From positions 1 to 43,785 of the forward strand of contig CAMCMP010000025.1 in the NCBI GenBank assembly GCA_945876095.1: a stretch of DNA of 43,785 bases. The letters are read 5' to 3'. Below, piece after piece: positions 34,223 to 43,785 of the stretch; the stretch's first letter is position 1, and each line of letters begins with the position of its first letter. The notes below the pieces were generated by a model. The model ran no database searches. It was not told the DNA's origin and saw only the letters and a list, made by a program, of their open reading frames with translations. This DNA is from Chitinophaga pinensis. GTDB lineage: Bacteria > Bacteroidota > Bacteroidia > Chitinophagales > Chitinophagaceae. The translations under genes and the position numbers were made by a program.

Positions 34223-35479
34223 ATGAAGGTTTTTAAATTTGGAGGTGCGAGTATCAATAGCATTGAAAGAATTCAAAATGTCGCCAAAATCATTCAACAA
34301 TATAAAGGTGAAAAACTGTTGATTATATTTTCGGCAATGGGAAAGGTTACCAATGATCTTGAAAAAGTAGCTGGTGCATTTTATGCTGGCAATAAAGAAG
34401 AGGCACTTTCTTTATTTTACCAAGTAAAACAAATGCACCTTAACCTATCTCAACAATTAAACAATCATCCGATAACTGAACTGTCAAATATTTTTACAGA
34501 AATAGAATGGCTGCTTCATGATAAACCAGTAAGAGACTATGATTATTACTACGATCAAATAGTTTGTTGCGGTGAATTGCTTAGTACTGTCTGTATTAGT
34601 GAATACTTAAATACCATCAACTGTAAGAATGAATGGATAGACGTTAGAGATATTTTTAGAACAGATGATAATTTTAGAGAAGCCAATATTGACTGGCAGT
34701 TCAGCCAACAAAAAGTTGCTGAAACTATAAAGCCTTTATTTAATAATACGGATATAATTATTACACAAGGATTCATAGGTGCTACTGATGAAAATGAAAG
34801 TACTACATTAGGAAGAGAGGGTAGCGATTATAGCGCAGCGATTTTTTCCAATATGTTGGATGCAGAAAGTCAAACGATTTGGAAAGATGTAGAAGGCATA
34901 ATGAATGCAGATCCAAAATTATTTCCAGCTGCACAAATAATTGATCAGCTGAGTTATTTAGAGGTGATTGAGATGGCTTATTATGGCGCACAGGTAATTC
35001 ATCCAAAAACCATTAAGCCGCTTCAAAATAAAGGGATTCCGCTATTGGTGAAATGTTTTTTAAACCCTGATTTACCAGGAACCATCATCAGAAATCAGCA
35101 CACAAATAATTTACCTCCTATTATTGTCATTAAAGAAAATCAGGTACTGATGCAGGTTAGTTCTAGGGATTTTTCATTTGTTGAAGATAACTTGGTATCG
35201 AAACTGCATGATTTGCTAATAAAAAATAAAATTCGACCAAGCCTATCGCAAAATGGAGCGATCAGTCTACTTTGCAGCATGGATGATTTTCCAGAAAAAA
35301 TTGAAAAGCTAGCGCTGGCCGCTAGTGAGTTCTTTGATGTACAAATTGAAAAAAATTGTACGCTTCTGACTATTAGACATTACAACGAAAACGTAATAAA
35401 AGAATTAACAGAGGGAAGGATTCAATTATTAAGTCAAAAGACAAAGGAAACGATTCAGATTTTGCTCAAAACGAAATAA
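34223..35479 (+). CDS. Aspartate kinase (monofunctional)
   Basis: 418 aa. It phosphorylates aspartate, the first step to Lys, Met and Thr. KFGGASINSIERIQNVAKII is the N-terminal phosphate loop (commonly KFGGTS), GATDENESTTLGREGSDYSAAI the catalytic block, and TIWKDVEGIMNADPKLF with YYGAQVIHPKTIKPL follows. The C-terminal about 120 residues fit ACT regulatory domains, weakly conserved. It lacks a homoserine dehydrogenase half, so it is the LysC type. It converges on the L,D-transpeptidase gene with 13 bp between. Confidence 0.93.
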   Translation: MKVFKFGGASINSIERIQNVAKIIQQYKGEKLLIIFSAMGKVTNDLEKVAGAFYAGNKEEALSLFYQVKQMHLNLSQQLNNHPITELSNIFTEIEWLLHDKPVRDYDYYYDQIVCCGELLSTVCISEYLNTINCKNEWIDVRDIFRTDDNFREANIDWQFSQQKVAETIKPLFNNTDIIITQGFIGATDENESTTLGREGSDYSAAIFSNMLDAESQTIWKDVEGIMNADPKLFPAAQIIDQLSYLEVIEMAYYGAQVIHPKTIKPLQNKGIPLLVKCFLNPDLPGTIIRNQHTNNLPPIIVIKENQVLMQVSSRDFSFVEDNLVSKLHDLLIKNKIRPSLSQNGAISLLCSMDDFPEKIEKLALAASEFFDVQIEKNCTLLTIRHYNENVIKELTEGRIQLLSQKTKETIQILLKTK

Positions 35480-35492
35480 CTATTGGGATTGT

Positions 35493-36266
35493 CTAATTGA
35501 CAATATATTGCCCTTGCTTATTGATAACTATCACCGGCAACTGTTTCTTTGTTTCAAAATACTCAAATGCAGATTGTAAGGTTCCTGCAAAATGCTGTAA
35601 GGACTTATTATCCTTGGTAGCTAAGGCTAGATATTCAGCAGACTTTTTAACATTGTACTTTACAGGAAATACATGAACAGGAATGAAATCTTGTCCAATT
35701 TCTTTTACTTGTGCTGCAAGAATATACAATTCTTCAATAGGGAAATCACTGATAGGAATACATCCAGTAGAAACACAGCTTCCATGAATATAAATACTAT
35801 TTCCTGGGCGATAAGAATCACTCAATAATTTATCGGAGGCATTGGGATAATTTAAGCCCAATGCTAGGTGATAGTTGCTACTGGGGTTAAATTCATTGAT
35901 ATAATAAAACCCTTCTGGCACCTGATAATCACCTTCCATTCGCTTAGGCCCCATCGTACCACTTTGCATACAAATTTTGTATGTCTTGAATAATTTAAAG
36001 GTAGATTTTTTTTCTTCCTTCACCCATACTTCAAGTTGTCGATCGTACTTAAAACTCCGTAGGTATAATTGTTGAGGGGGCCAATGAAGTTTCTTCTCTT
36101 CAAATTGCTTTTTTAATGTGTCTTCGGTTTTCGAAACCAAATCAACTTGCTTTCCTAAAAATTTAGTGTAATTAACAAAACTAGTTTGAGCATTTAGCAA
36201 AGCGGTAGATCCGCTAGCTAAAAAACATATCAAGAAAAAAAGCCATCGAAGGATATTCATAACCAA
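35493..36266 (-). CDS. YafK-like L,D-transpeptidase family protein
   Basis: 257 aa with signal peptide (ILRWLFFLICFLASGSTALLNAQ). The YkuD active site is SIYIHGSCVSTGCIPISD, with the His and Cys in HGxCxSxGC arrangement, near residues 160-176. The motif and EGDYQVPEGFYYINEFNPSSNYHL resemble the YafK/DpaA group, which cuts or forms links on peptidoglycan in the periplasm. The later 60 residues are an unassigned extension. ATG at 36266 or 36260 are both possible. It is a single gene. Confidence 0.88.
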   Translation of the reverse strand: MVMNILRWLFFLICFLASGSTALLNAQTSFVNYTKFLGKQVDLVSKTEDTLKKQFEEKKLHWPPQQLYLRSFKYDRQLEVWVKEEKKSTFKLFKTYKICMQSGTMGPKRMEGDYQVPEGFYYINEFNPSSNYHLALGLNYPNASDKLLSDSYRPGNSIYIHGSCVSTGCIPISDFPIEELYILAAQVKEIGQDFIPVHVFPVKYNVKKSAEYLALATKDNKSLQHFAGTLQSAFEYFETKKQLPVIVINKQGQYIVN

Positions 36267-36566
36267 TACTTTTGGATTTAAACCTACTCAGCGTAAAATT
36301 AGCATTTTTATTGAAAAATGAGCTGTTAAAATGCTTTTTGATAATTAATAAATCTTCAATTACATGTAATTAAAAGAAATACAACCAGCCCAAAAAACGA
36401 TCAATAGAAACAGTTTTAGACTTTTGCCTATTTTATACAATCGCTCTGACAACTCAAATTAATAATCTATTGTTTCACTAAAAGAAAATGCGATCATAAA
36501 GGAGAATTTTCGCTAGCTTAGGTTACATTCGCATCTCAAAAGTTTCTAAATCTAAAATTCAAAGTT
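36267..36566. other. 300-bp spacer before purK
   Basis: A/T-rich and without an ORF over a few codons. A near-match −7 box TACATTCG at 36524-36531 could drive purK with a leader of about 30 nt. Nothing else is recognised. Confidence 0.4.
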
Positions 36567-37769
36567 TTGGAAAAGCTTGTCCACTTCGATCAGACTAATA
36601 TTAACAGCTCTTTTTCAATCACCAAAAACGGTTCCCAAGGGCAACCCAGGGCAGGGATATTGGGTGGAGGTCAACTTGGGAGAATGCTTTTACAAGCCGC
36701 AGCCAATTATCCAGTAGAAACTTTTGTGATGGAAAATGACCCTGATTGTCCATCTGCACACCTTTGTCACCATTTTACAAAAGGTGATATCACTAATTTT
36801 AATGATGTATATAATTTTGGTAAAGGTTTAGATCTGCTGACTATTGAAATTGAAAGCGTTAATGAAGATGCGCTTGAAAAGTTACAACAGGAGGGCGTGA
36901 AAATTTATCCTCACCCATCGGCTTTAAGAATTATAAAAGATAAAATACTACAAAAGCAATTTTATAAAGACTCGGAAATTCCCACCAGCGATTTTATAAT
37001 CACTCAAAACAAAGAAGAACTTCTTCAACAAGAACATTTTTTACCTGCGGTACATAAACTTGGAAAAGGAGGATACGATGGTAAGGGAGTGCAAATCATT
37101 GAAACAAAAGCTGATTTCGAAAAAGGGTTTAATGGGCCGGCTGTTTTGGAGAAAATGGTAGCTATTAAAAAAGAGATTGCTGTAATGATTGCCATCAATG
37201 ACAAAGGAGATATAGCCATTTATCCTGCAGTAGACATGGTATTTGACCAAAGACTGAATTTATTGGATTATCAATTAAGCCCTGCCGAACTTTCTGAAAA
37301 AACAATGTGGAAGGTGGAGGCGGTAGCCATGAAAGTGGTGAAGGAATTGAAAAGTCCAGGTATTTTTGCCGTAGAGCTTTTTGTAGACCTAAATGATCAG
37401 GTTTTTGTAAATGAAACCGCACCAAGGGTTCACAATAGCGGTCATCATACCATTGAAGCCAACTACTCCTCTCAATTTGACATGCTTTGGCGGGTAATGT
37501 TAGGGTATCCACTAGGATGCACTGAGCATATTTTACCTGCGGCCATTGTAAATCTGGTAGGTGCAGAAGGATTCAGTGGCCCTGCTGTATATGAAGGCCT
37601 TGATGAGATTATGAAACTAGAAAACGTTTTTGTACACATTTATGGTAAAAAACAAACTAAGCCAGGGCGAAAAATGGGACATGTTACTATTTTAAGCAAA
37701 GAAAAACAGGAGCTAATTCACCAGGCAACTCGGATTAAAAACAATTTAATAGTAAAATCCCATTCATAA
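36567..37769 (+). CDS. purK: N5-carboxyaminoimidazole ribonucleotide synthase
   Basis: 400 aa ATP-grasp enzyme of purine synthesis; it carboxylates AIR to N5-CAIR. GILGGGQLGRMLLQAAANYPV is the N-terminal fold near residue 30, HKLGKGGYDGKGVQII the ATP-grasp loop, and FAVELFVDLNDQVFVNETAPRVHNSGHHTIEA the Mg/ATP site. No ATG is available upstream of the conserved core: the frame is open from 36522 and the earliest reasonable codon is TTG at 36567, which gives a 29-residue extension before GILGGG. A later non-ATG start is also possible. purE, its usual partner, is not nearby. Confidence 0.93.
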   Translation: MEKLVHFDQTNINSSFSITKNGSQGQPRAGILGGGQLGRMLLQAAANYPVETFVMENDPDCPSAHLCHHFTKGDITNFNDVYNFGKGLDLLTIEIESVNEDALEKLQQEGVKIYPHPSALRIIKDKILQKQFYKDSEIPTSDFIITQNKEELLQQEHFLPAVHKLGKGGYDGKGVQIIETKADFEKGFNGPAVLEKMVAIKKEIAVMIAINDKGDIAIYPAVDMVFDQRLNLLDYQLSPAELSEKTMWKVEAVAMKVVKELKSPGIFAVELFVDLNDQVFVNETAPRVHNSGHHTIEANYSSQFDMLWRVMLGYPLGCTEHILPAAIVNLVGAEGFSGPAVYEGLDEIMKLENVFVHIYGKKQTKPGRKMGHVTILSKEKQELIHQATRIKNNLIVKSHS

Positions 37770-37828
37770 TTTTTTAATTCTGATATATACTTTTTTCACT
37801 TACTTTTAAATATAAAACCAACTATACA

Positions 37829-38884
37829 ATGAGGTTGAATTTGAATTACAGCATTTGGTCCTTCGTTTTAACCATAGCTATTTTTAGTTGTTCAGAGGTT
37901 AAAGAAAAAACCGAAAAGCCAAAATCTACTGCTCCTAAAGAGATAAAGGCAGACGTATATATTGTTGCCCCTCAAACTCTTTCCCAAGAAATTGAGGTAG
38001 CAGGAAGTTTACTGGCTGCTGAGGAGGTAGAATTACACCCTGAAATTTCTGGCAGAGTAACCGATGTATTATTTAAAGAAGGGGGTAATGTAAGCCAAGG
38101 GAGTGTTTTACTAAAATTGTATGATGACGATTTGCAAGCACAACTGCAAAAATTATTGGTACAATTAACCACCGCTGAGCAAACTGCCGAACGTTTTGCA
38201 GCATTGTTAAAAATAAATGGGGTTAGTCAGCAGGAATACGATTTGAATGTATTGGCTGTAAATAATATTAAAGCAGATATTAATATTGTTCGCACCAATA
38301 TTTCAAAAACATCTTTAAGGGCACCTTTCAGTGGAAAAGTAGGCATCACTCCTATTACCAAAGGGGCTTATGTTTCTCCTCAAACTATCATCACTACTTT
38401 AAGGAAATTGAGTCAGCTTAAAATGGAATTCACCGTTCCTGAAAAATATGGCCAAACAATGAAAAATGGAAATGAAGTTCAATTTACTGTTGAAAATAAT
38501 ACAACCGTTTTTGAAGCAAAAATTATTGCAACAGAAAATACGATTGCCGCAGAAACAAGAAGTTTAAAAGTAAAAGCATTGGTTAAAAAAAATGACTCCT
38601 CAATGATTGCAGGTGGTTTTATAAAAGTAAAGATTCCTTTGGGCAAAAATGATTCTGCACTAATGATACCAACTCAAGCAATTATTCCTCGAGCTAGAGG
38701 TAAAGAAATTGTTACTTTAAAGAATGGCAAAGCAACAATGGTACCTGTGATTACTGGATACCGAGGAACTACTCAGGTAGAAATAACCGAAGGCGTAAAT
38801 TCAGGAGATACCGTTTTACTTACTGGATTACTTTCAATCAAACAAGGTAGTAATGTAAAAATTAATAAAATAATTAAAAACTAA
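37829..38884 (+). CDS. RND efflux adaptor (membrane fusion) lipoprotein
   Basis: 351 aa. The N-terminal signal ends AIFSC, a lipobox-like Cys near residue 21. The lipoyl/barrel half GSLLAAEEVELHPEISGRVTDVLFKEGGNVSQGSVLLKLYD, a short coiled coil, then TSLRAPFSGKVGITPITKGAYV and the membrane-proximal end are HlyD/AcrA type. It bridges pump and outer-membrane channel in the periplasm. First gene of the operon; the pump follows after 14 bp. Confidence 0.93.
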   Translation: MRLNLNYSIWSFVLTIAIFSCSEVKEKTEKPKSTAPKEIKADVYIVAPQTLSQEIEVAGSLLAAEEVELHPEISGRVTDVLFKEGGNVSQGSVLLKLYDDDLQAQLQKLLVQLTTAEQTAERFAALLKINGVSQQEYDLNVLAVNNIKADINIVRTNISKTSLRAPFSGKVGITPITKGAYVSPQTIITTLRKLSQLKMEFTVPEKYGQTMKNGNEVQFTVENNTTVFEAKIIATENTIAAETRSLKVKALVKKNDSSMIAGGFIKVKIPLGKNDSALMIPTQAIIPRARGKEIVTLKNGKATMVPVITGYRGTTQVEITEGVNSGDTVLLTGLLSIKQGSNVKINKIIKN

Positions 38885-38898
38885 ACCATAAGATACCA

Positions 38899-41800
38899 GT
38901 GAATATATCTGAATTAAGTTTACGTCGTCCGGTATTGGCAGTAGTGCTAAGTATTGTCATCATCTTATTTGGTGTGATAGGTTTCAATTTTTTGGGTGTT
39001 CGGGATTATCCAGCCATTGATCCACCCAACATTTCCGTACGAACTTCTTATCCTGGAGCGAATGCAGATATTATAGAATCACAGATTACAGAACCATTAG
39101 AAAAAGCTATCAATGGAATTGCGGGAGTTAAAAATATCACCAGTAGTAGTAGTCAAGGTAGTAGCTCTATTAATGTAGAGTTTGAATTAGGCAATGAGCT
39201 AGAATCCGCTGCCAATGATGTTAGAGACAAAGTATCGCAGGCAGTTCGTTCTTTACCTTCTGATTTGGACGCCCCACCTGTGGTATCAAAAGCAGATGCG
39301 ACCAGTGATCCAATTATCTCCATGACGGTGAAAAGCCCTTCTAAAAATCAGTTGGAAGTGACCGAATTTGCAAACAATAATTTGCTTGAGCGACTACAAA
39401 CTATACCTGGTGTAAGTGGAATTCAGATCTGGGGTGAAAAGAGATATTCCATGCGTATCTGGTTTGATATTGCTAAATTAAATTCTTACGGACTGATAGC
39501 GAGTGATATTCAAACTGCTATTCAAAGACAGAATGTAGAACTTCCATCAGGAAAAATTTCAGGAGATGCAACAGAATTGTCAGTTAGGACTTTTGGAAAA
39601 ATAAATACGGAAGAAGAATTCAATAATATTATTGTAAAAAACATCAATGGCACAGACATTAAATTAAAAGATGTTGGAGAGGCAGTTCTAGGGCCTGAGA
39701 ATGAAGAGTCGATGTTAAAAACAAATGGCGTTCCAATGATTGGAATGGCAATTATCCCTCAACCTGGATCAAATTATGTTGCCATATCCGAGGAGTTTTA
39801 CAAAAGATTTGAACAGATAAAAAAAGATATCCCTGCTGAGTATAGTTTAGAAATAGCAATGGATCAAACTAGGTTCATTAAAAGATCTATCTCTGAGGTA
39901 AAAGAAACCCTTATCATTTCAATCATTTTAGTTGTCCTAATTATTTATCTTTTCTTTAGAGATTGGATAATAGCTATTCGCCCTTTAATAGATATTCCTG
40001 TTTCATTGATTGGTGCTTTTTTTATAATGTATGTTTTTGGTTTTACCATCAATGTGTTAACACTTTTAGCCATTGTACTTGCAACAGGTTTGGTAGTGGA
40101 TGATGGAATTGTGGTGACGGAAAATATCTTTAAAAAGATGGAGCAGGGTATGAGTAAATGGCAAGCGGCAAAAGAAGGCTCTAAAGAAATTTACTTTGCA
40201 GTTATTGCCACCTCAATTACACTGGCAATTGTATTTCTTCCAGTTATTTTTTTACAGGGATTTGTTGGAAGGTTATTCCGTGAATTTGGAGTAGTAGTGG
40301 CAGGAGCTGTTTTAATTTCTGCTTTCGTTTCCCTCACACTCACTCCTGTTCTAAATGTTAAGCTAGCAAGAAAAAAACATAAAAATTCTTGGTTTTATAA
40401 TTTCACCGAACCTTTTTTCAAAGGAATGGAAAATGTATACCGGGTTTCTCTAACCTTTTTTATGAAATTGAGATGGGTTGCCTTTTTAATCATTATCGCC
40501 TGTTTTGGAGTTATTTATTGGATAGGAAAAGACATACCATCTGAACTTGCGCCTATGGAAGACAGAAGTCAGTTTAGACTTACCGTTTCCGCAGCCGAAG
40601 GAGCTTCCTATGATTTTATGGATAAATATGTAGATAAAGTATCTCAGTTTATCATTGACTCTGTTCCAGAAAACAAAATTTTAATGAGTATGGTCGCTCC
40701 TGGATTTACAGGTTCGGGCTCAGTCAATTCAGGTTTTGTTAGATCGGTAATAACAGATCCCAAAGAAAGAAAGAGATCTCAACAGGATATTGTGAACATG
40801 ATTAATAAAAATGCCCCGTCTTTTTCAGAAGGAAAAATATTTGCAGTTCAAGAACAGACTATTTCTGTAAATAGACGTGGTGGATTACCAGTACAATTTG
40901 TATTACAAAATGTCAACTTTGCAAAAATTAAAGAAATACTTCCAAAATTTTTAGAGGAAGCTAATAAAAATCCTGTCTTTCAAGGTGTAGATACTGACCT
41001 GAAATTTAATAAGCCTGAACTTCGGGTTTCAATTGACAGATTAAAAGCTAGTAGCATGGGGGTAACGATTCAAACTATTTCTGAAGCACTCCAATTAGCG
41101 TTAAGCAATCGAAGACTAGGTTATTTTGATAGAGAAGGTAAACAATACCAGGTAATTGGCCAGGTAGCTAGAAAAGACCGAGATGACCCATCAGATTTAA
41201 AAAATATTTACATTAAAAACGCTTCTGGAGAATCTATCTCTTTGGATAATTTAGTTAATATCGAGGAACAAAGTACCCCTCCTACCATTTACCATTTTAA
41301 CAGGTACAAATCTGCTACTTTATCTGCAGGTCTTGCCCCTGGAAAAACAATTGGAGATGGTATAAAGGCGATGCAAGACATTTCAAAAAAATTGTTAGAC
41401 GATTCATTTAGCACTTCTCTATTTGGTGCTTCAAGAGATTATGCTGAGAGTGGAAGCAATACTAGCTCCGCTTTTATACTTGCATTGATTTTAATTTTTC
41501 TGGTATTAGCAGCTCAATTCGAAAGTTTCATCGATCCTTTCATTATAATGCTAACAGTACCATTGGCAATTGCAGGTGCATTGCTTTCATTACATATCTA
41601 TGGTCAAACTCTCAATATTTTTTCTGAAATTGGAATGATCATGTTGGTTGGTCTAGTAACAAAAAATGGAATCCTTATTGTAGAGTTTGCAAATCAAAAA
41701 CAATTATTAGGGGAAAATAAAACTGCTGCTGTTTTAGAAGCAGCAGTTGCTAGATTTAGACCTATCCTTATGACAAGTTTAGCGATGAGTTTAGGTGCAT

Positions 41801-41979
41801 TGCCATTGGCTTTATCACTGGGTGATGCATCTACTAGTCGTATCCCTTTGGGTATTGTAATTGTAGGAGGAATATTGTTTTCGTTAGTACTCACTTTATT
41901 TGTTATTCCAGCAATGTATTCTTTCCTTTCTTCCAAGAAGAAAAAGAGTGAATTAGATGAATTGGAACAAACAGTTTGA
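38899..41979 (+). CDS. RND efflux pump (AcrB/HAE1-type)
   Basis: 1026 aa, near the 1030-1050 aa family size, with about 12 membrane helices and two large periplasmic loops. The proton relay is intact: Asp-Asp in ATGLVVDDGIVVTENI (helix 4) and Lys in VGLVTKNGILIVEF (helix 10). SYPGANADIIESQITEPLEKAI and the repeat region AQFESFIDPFIIMLTVPLAIAGA are typical of the multidrug (HAE1) type rather than metal pumps, which carry different helix-4 motifs. The start is GTG at 38899. It exports hydrophobic drugs, dyes or metabolites using the proton gradient. Confidence 0.96.
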   Translation: MNISELSLRRPVLAVVLSIVIILFGVIGFNFLGVRDYPAIDPPNISVRTSYPGANADIIESQITEPLEKAINGIAGVKNITSSSSQGSSSINVEFELGNELESAANDVRDKVSQAVRSLPSDLDAPPVVSKADATSDPIISMTVKSPSKNQLEVTEFANNNLLERLQTIPGVSGIQIWGEKRYSMRIWFDIAKLNSYGLIASDIQTAIQRQNVELPSGKISGDATELSVRTFGKINTEEEFNNIIVKNINGTDIKLKDVGEAVLGPENEESMLKTNGVPMIGMAIIPQPGSNYVAISEEFYKRFEQIKKDIPAEYSLEIAMDQTRFIKRSISEVKETLIISIILVVLIIYLFFRDWIIAIRPLIDIPVSLIGAFFIMYVFGFTINVLTLLAIVLATGLVVDDGIVVTENIFKKMEQGMSKWQAAKEGSKEIYFAVIATSITLAIVFLPVIFLQGFVGRLFREFGVVVAGAVLISAFVSLTLTPVLNVKLARKKHKNSWFYNFTEPFFKGMENVYRVSLTFFMKLRWVAFLIIIACFGVIYWIGKDIPSELAPMEDRSQFRLTVSAAEGASYDFMDKYVDKVSQFIIDSVPENKILMSMVAPGFTGSGSVNSGFVRSVITDPKERKRSQQDIVNMINKNAPSFSEGKIFAVQEQTISVNRRGGLPVQFVLQNVNFAKIKEILPKFLEEANKNPVFQGVDTDLKFNKPELRVSIDRLKASSMGVTIQTISEALQLALSNRRLGYFDREGKQYQVIGQVARKDRDDPSDLKNIYIKNASGESISLDNLVNIEEQSTPPTIYHFNRYKSATLSAGLAPGKTIGDGIKAMQDISKKLLDDSFSTSLFGASRDYAESGSNTSSAFILALILIFLVLAAQFESFIDPFIIMLTVPLAIAGALLSLHIYGQTLNIFSEIGMIMLVGLVTKNGILIVEFANQKQLLGENKTAAVLEAAVARFRPILMTSLAMSLGALPLALSLGDASTSRIPLGIVIVGGILFSLVLTLFVIPAMYSFLSSKKKKSELDELEQTV

Positions 41980-42002
41980 TTAATTTAAAATAGGTTGGCA
42001 GA

Positions 42003-43328
42003 ATGAAAAAAAGTTGGTTATTAACAGTAATGATTGGTTTGGCTATAGCGCCTGCTCAACAATTATTTGCACAAAAAATTTTAACCGTTGAAGAGGCGAT
42101 TGCCACTGTGCTTAAAAATAATTACGACATTGAATTGTTACGCAATGATTCAGCATCTTATGCACTAGATAAGTCATATGCCAAGGCTGCGTTTATGCCT
42201 AGAATTAATAGTACTACTGGTTTTGTCCTTAACAACAATGATCAACTCCAAAAATTTACCGACGGTACCAAAAGAGAACGCAATGGAATTCGTTCTAACA
42301 ACCTGGCAGGTTCTGTTCAGCTTAACTGGACAATATTCAATGGTCATAAAATGGTAACCACTAGAGTAAAACTAAATGAGTTTGTAAAGTTGGGAGATCT
42401 AGCGATCAAAAATCAGATGATTACTTCTGTTGCTTCATTACTTGTTAATTATTATAATATTGTACATCAAAAACAACAGTTAAAAGCTGTTGAGGAACAA
42501 ATGAGTATTAATGAGGAGCGAGTGAAATTAGCTGAGAAAAAATTGAGTGTTGGATTGGGTGCAAAACCAGAATTATTACAAGCGAAAGTGGATTTAAATG
42601 CCCAAAGATCAGCCCGCTTAAAGCAGCTAACGCTTATTGCGCAGCTTAAAGAACAACTAAATCTTATAATGAATATTCCTTCGACTGTTGGATACGAAGT
42701 GTACGATAGCATTGTAACCAACAATCGAATTTTATTACAGGATTTAATCAGTGGCTTAGAAAATACCAGCCCCAGTTTGCTTATTACCAAAAAAAATATT
42801 GATATTTCTCAATTGGTATTGAAGGAAAGAAAAGCAGACCGTTATCCAATTGTTTCCTTTAACTCTAATTATAATTATTCTAAAATAGATAATCAAGCCG
42901 TAGTAAACCCTTTTACTCCTTTATATAGTAGAAATAATGGCTTCAATTATGGCTTAGGTGTTACAATCCCTATCTTAAATGGACTTAACGCCAAGCGCTT
43001 AATTCAGCAATCACAATTGGATATATCTTTTCTTAAACTTTCCTACCAGAGTCAACAAGCAACCCTTAATACTGCTATCACCAAAGCTTACAAAGAATAT
43101 ACCATGCAGCAGCAGGCACTATTGTTAGAAGAAGACAATATTTTACTTGCAAAAGAAAATGTATTTATTTCTTTGGAACGTTATAGATTGGGGGTATCTA
43201 CTTACTTAGAATTAAGGGAGACACAAAAAAGCTTGGAAGATGCCTACACGAGATTACTGGCTGCCCGGTATAATACCAAATTAGCCGAAATTGAACTTAT
43301 GAGACTGAATGGAAATTTAATGCAATAG
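42003..43328 (+). CDS. TolC-family outer-membrane efflux channel
   Basis: 441 aa. Signal peptide MKKSWLLTVMIGLAIAPAQQLFAQ. Two OEP repeats: ILTVEEAIATVLKNNYDIELLRND in the first and SPSLLITKKNIDISQLVLKERKADRYPIVSF in the second, each with long helices (KLSVGLGAKPELLQAKVDLNAQRSARL; RYRLGVSTYLELRETQKSLEDAYTRLLAARYN). It forms the exit duct for the pump encoded 23 bp upstream. A terminator-like hairpin begins in the stop codon. Confidence 0.94.
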   Translation: MKKSWLLTVMIGLAIAPAQQLFAQKILTVEEAIATVLKNNYDIELLRNDSASYALDKSYAKAAFMPRINSTTGFVLNNNDQLQKFTDGTKRERNGIRSNNLAGSVQLNWTIFNGHKMVTTRVKLNEFVKLGDLAIKNQMITSVASLLVNYYNIVHQKQQLKAVEEQMSINEERVKLAEKKLSVGLGAKPELLQAKVDLNAQRSARLKQLTLIAQLKEQLNLIMNIPSTVGYEVYDSIVTNNRILLQDLISGLENTSPSLLITKKNIDISQLVLKERKADRYPIVSFNSNYNYSKIDNQAVVNPFTPLYSRNNGFNYGLGVTIPILNGLNAKRLIQQSQLDISFLKLSYQSQQATLNTAITKAYKEYTMQQQALLLEEDNILLAKENVFISLERYRLGVSTYLELRETQKSLEDAYTRLLAARYNTKLAEIELMRLNGNLMQ

Positions 43329-43348
43329 AAAATACTAGAAGTATTTTC
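43328..43348 (+). terminator. RND operon terminator-like hairpin
   Basis: GAAAATACT-AGA-AGTATTTTC, a 9-bp perfect but A/T-rich stem overlapping the last base of the stop, followed by loosely T-rich sequence. Confidence 0.55.
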
Positions 43349-43410
43349 AAATTTCATTTTCGTTTTTGTGACATGGCTCAATTTTTATTACTAGTCTATT
43401 TGTATAGGTG

Positions 43411-43785
43411 AATTTTAATTAGTTTTTTCTCGGAAATTTTTAAGCGCCCATTCGGTAAAGCTTTTGAATGAAATTTATCGTTAAAGAACTATCATATAAT
43501 CAGCCAAATAATTAATATCTCATTCGTATTACTTTTTAGTAAAATAAAAGTTGACTATATATTCCTGAAAATTCCTTTGGAATAGTTTCCTTTTACTTTT
43601 TTGCCTTGATGCAAAAAAGTAACAAAAAAAATCAATCCTGCGAATAAAAAGGCTGAAATTTGAAATATCAGCCTAAAATCAAGGAACTCGCGAGTAGAGT
43701 TTGTTTCTTTAAAGGAATTGCCCGCTCAAACAGCCTTGATTTTTTAACGGCTGATAATTCAAATTTCTAGCACTTTTTATTCGAG
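43411..43785 (-). repeat. Dispersed palindromic repeat, copy D (full two-arm form, cut by window end)
   Basis: Minus orientation. It contains the 5' arm 43734-43783, the loop, the 3' arm 43641-43684, the 12-bp hairpin at 43593-43622, the tail with ACTTTTATTTTACTAAAAAG shared with copy B, and the boundary motif GCGCCCATTCGGTAAAGC from 43444. Its 5' leader lies beyond the window. Bases 43349-43410 hold nothing recognised. Confidence 0.85.

Overview
The window looks like a chromosomal segment of a low-GC member of the Bacteroidota. The evidence is the recurring promoter −7 box TAnnTTTG (TACCTTTG in front of rpsA, rpsJ, rpsL and fusA), A/T-rich starts without obvious Shine-Dalgarno sequences, and typical gene families (six-domain S1, BstA/YfiT-like DinB protein, DUF1080 lipoprotein, membrane-bound MutS-like ATPase). 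Chitinophagales is my guess for the order, at low confidence. I see no tRNA, rRNA, CRISPR array, insertion sequence or phage gene.

Layout. 1-5.4 kb: a membrane-anchored MutS-family ATPase, a YefM/YoeB-type toxin-antitoxin pair, rpsA, and a small membrane protein whose promoter implies a leaderless mRNA. 5.5-7.65 kb (minus): a HI0933/YhiN-type flavoprotein and map. 7.8-19.7 kb (minus): one uninterrupted S10-spc ribosomal cluster, rpsJ-rplC-rplD-rplW-rplB-rpsS-rplV-rpsC-rplP-rpmC-rpsQ-rplN-rplX-rplE-rpsN-rpsH-rplF-rplR-rpsE-rpmD-rplO-secY. 19.7-20.7 kb: non-coding, filled by copies of a dispersed palindromic repeat. 20.8-22.9 kb: fusA with a leader of about 250 nt. 23.3-27 kb: cysM, a cytochrome c lipoprotein, a DUF1080 lipoprotein and an APC permease, which separate fusA from rpsG-rpsL (27.2-28.1 kb). 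28.1-28.8 kb: another repeat copy. 28.8-37.8 kb: ilvE, a possible DNA polymerase III psi-like protein, rdgB, a minus-strand run (ABC ATPase, FKBP isomerase, BstA-like protein, Nudix hydrolase), aspartate kinase, a YafK-like L,D-transpeptidase and purK. 37.8-43.3 kb: a tripartite RND efflux operon (adaptor, pump, TolC-like channel). 43.4-43.8 kb: a reverse-oriented repeat copy cut by the window end.

The genes are mostly translation, secretion and housekeeping metabolism. The str operon is split and the spc operon stops after map without infA-rpmJ-rpsM-rpsK-rpsD-rpoA-rplQ. The least explained signal is the repeat family: four main copies plus relics, each with a long imperfect hairpin, a perfectly kept 12-bp hairpin, and in some copies one arm swapped for a GC-rich palindrome. 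I find no convincing new multi-gene system; the repeat family is the best candidate for something undescribed.
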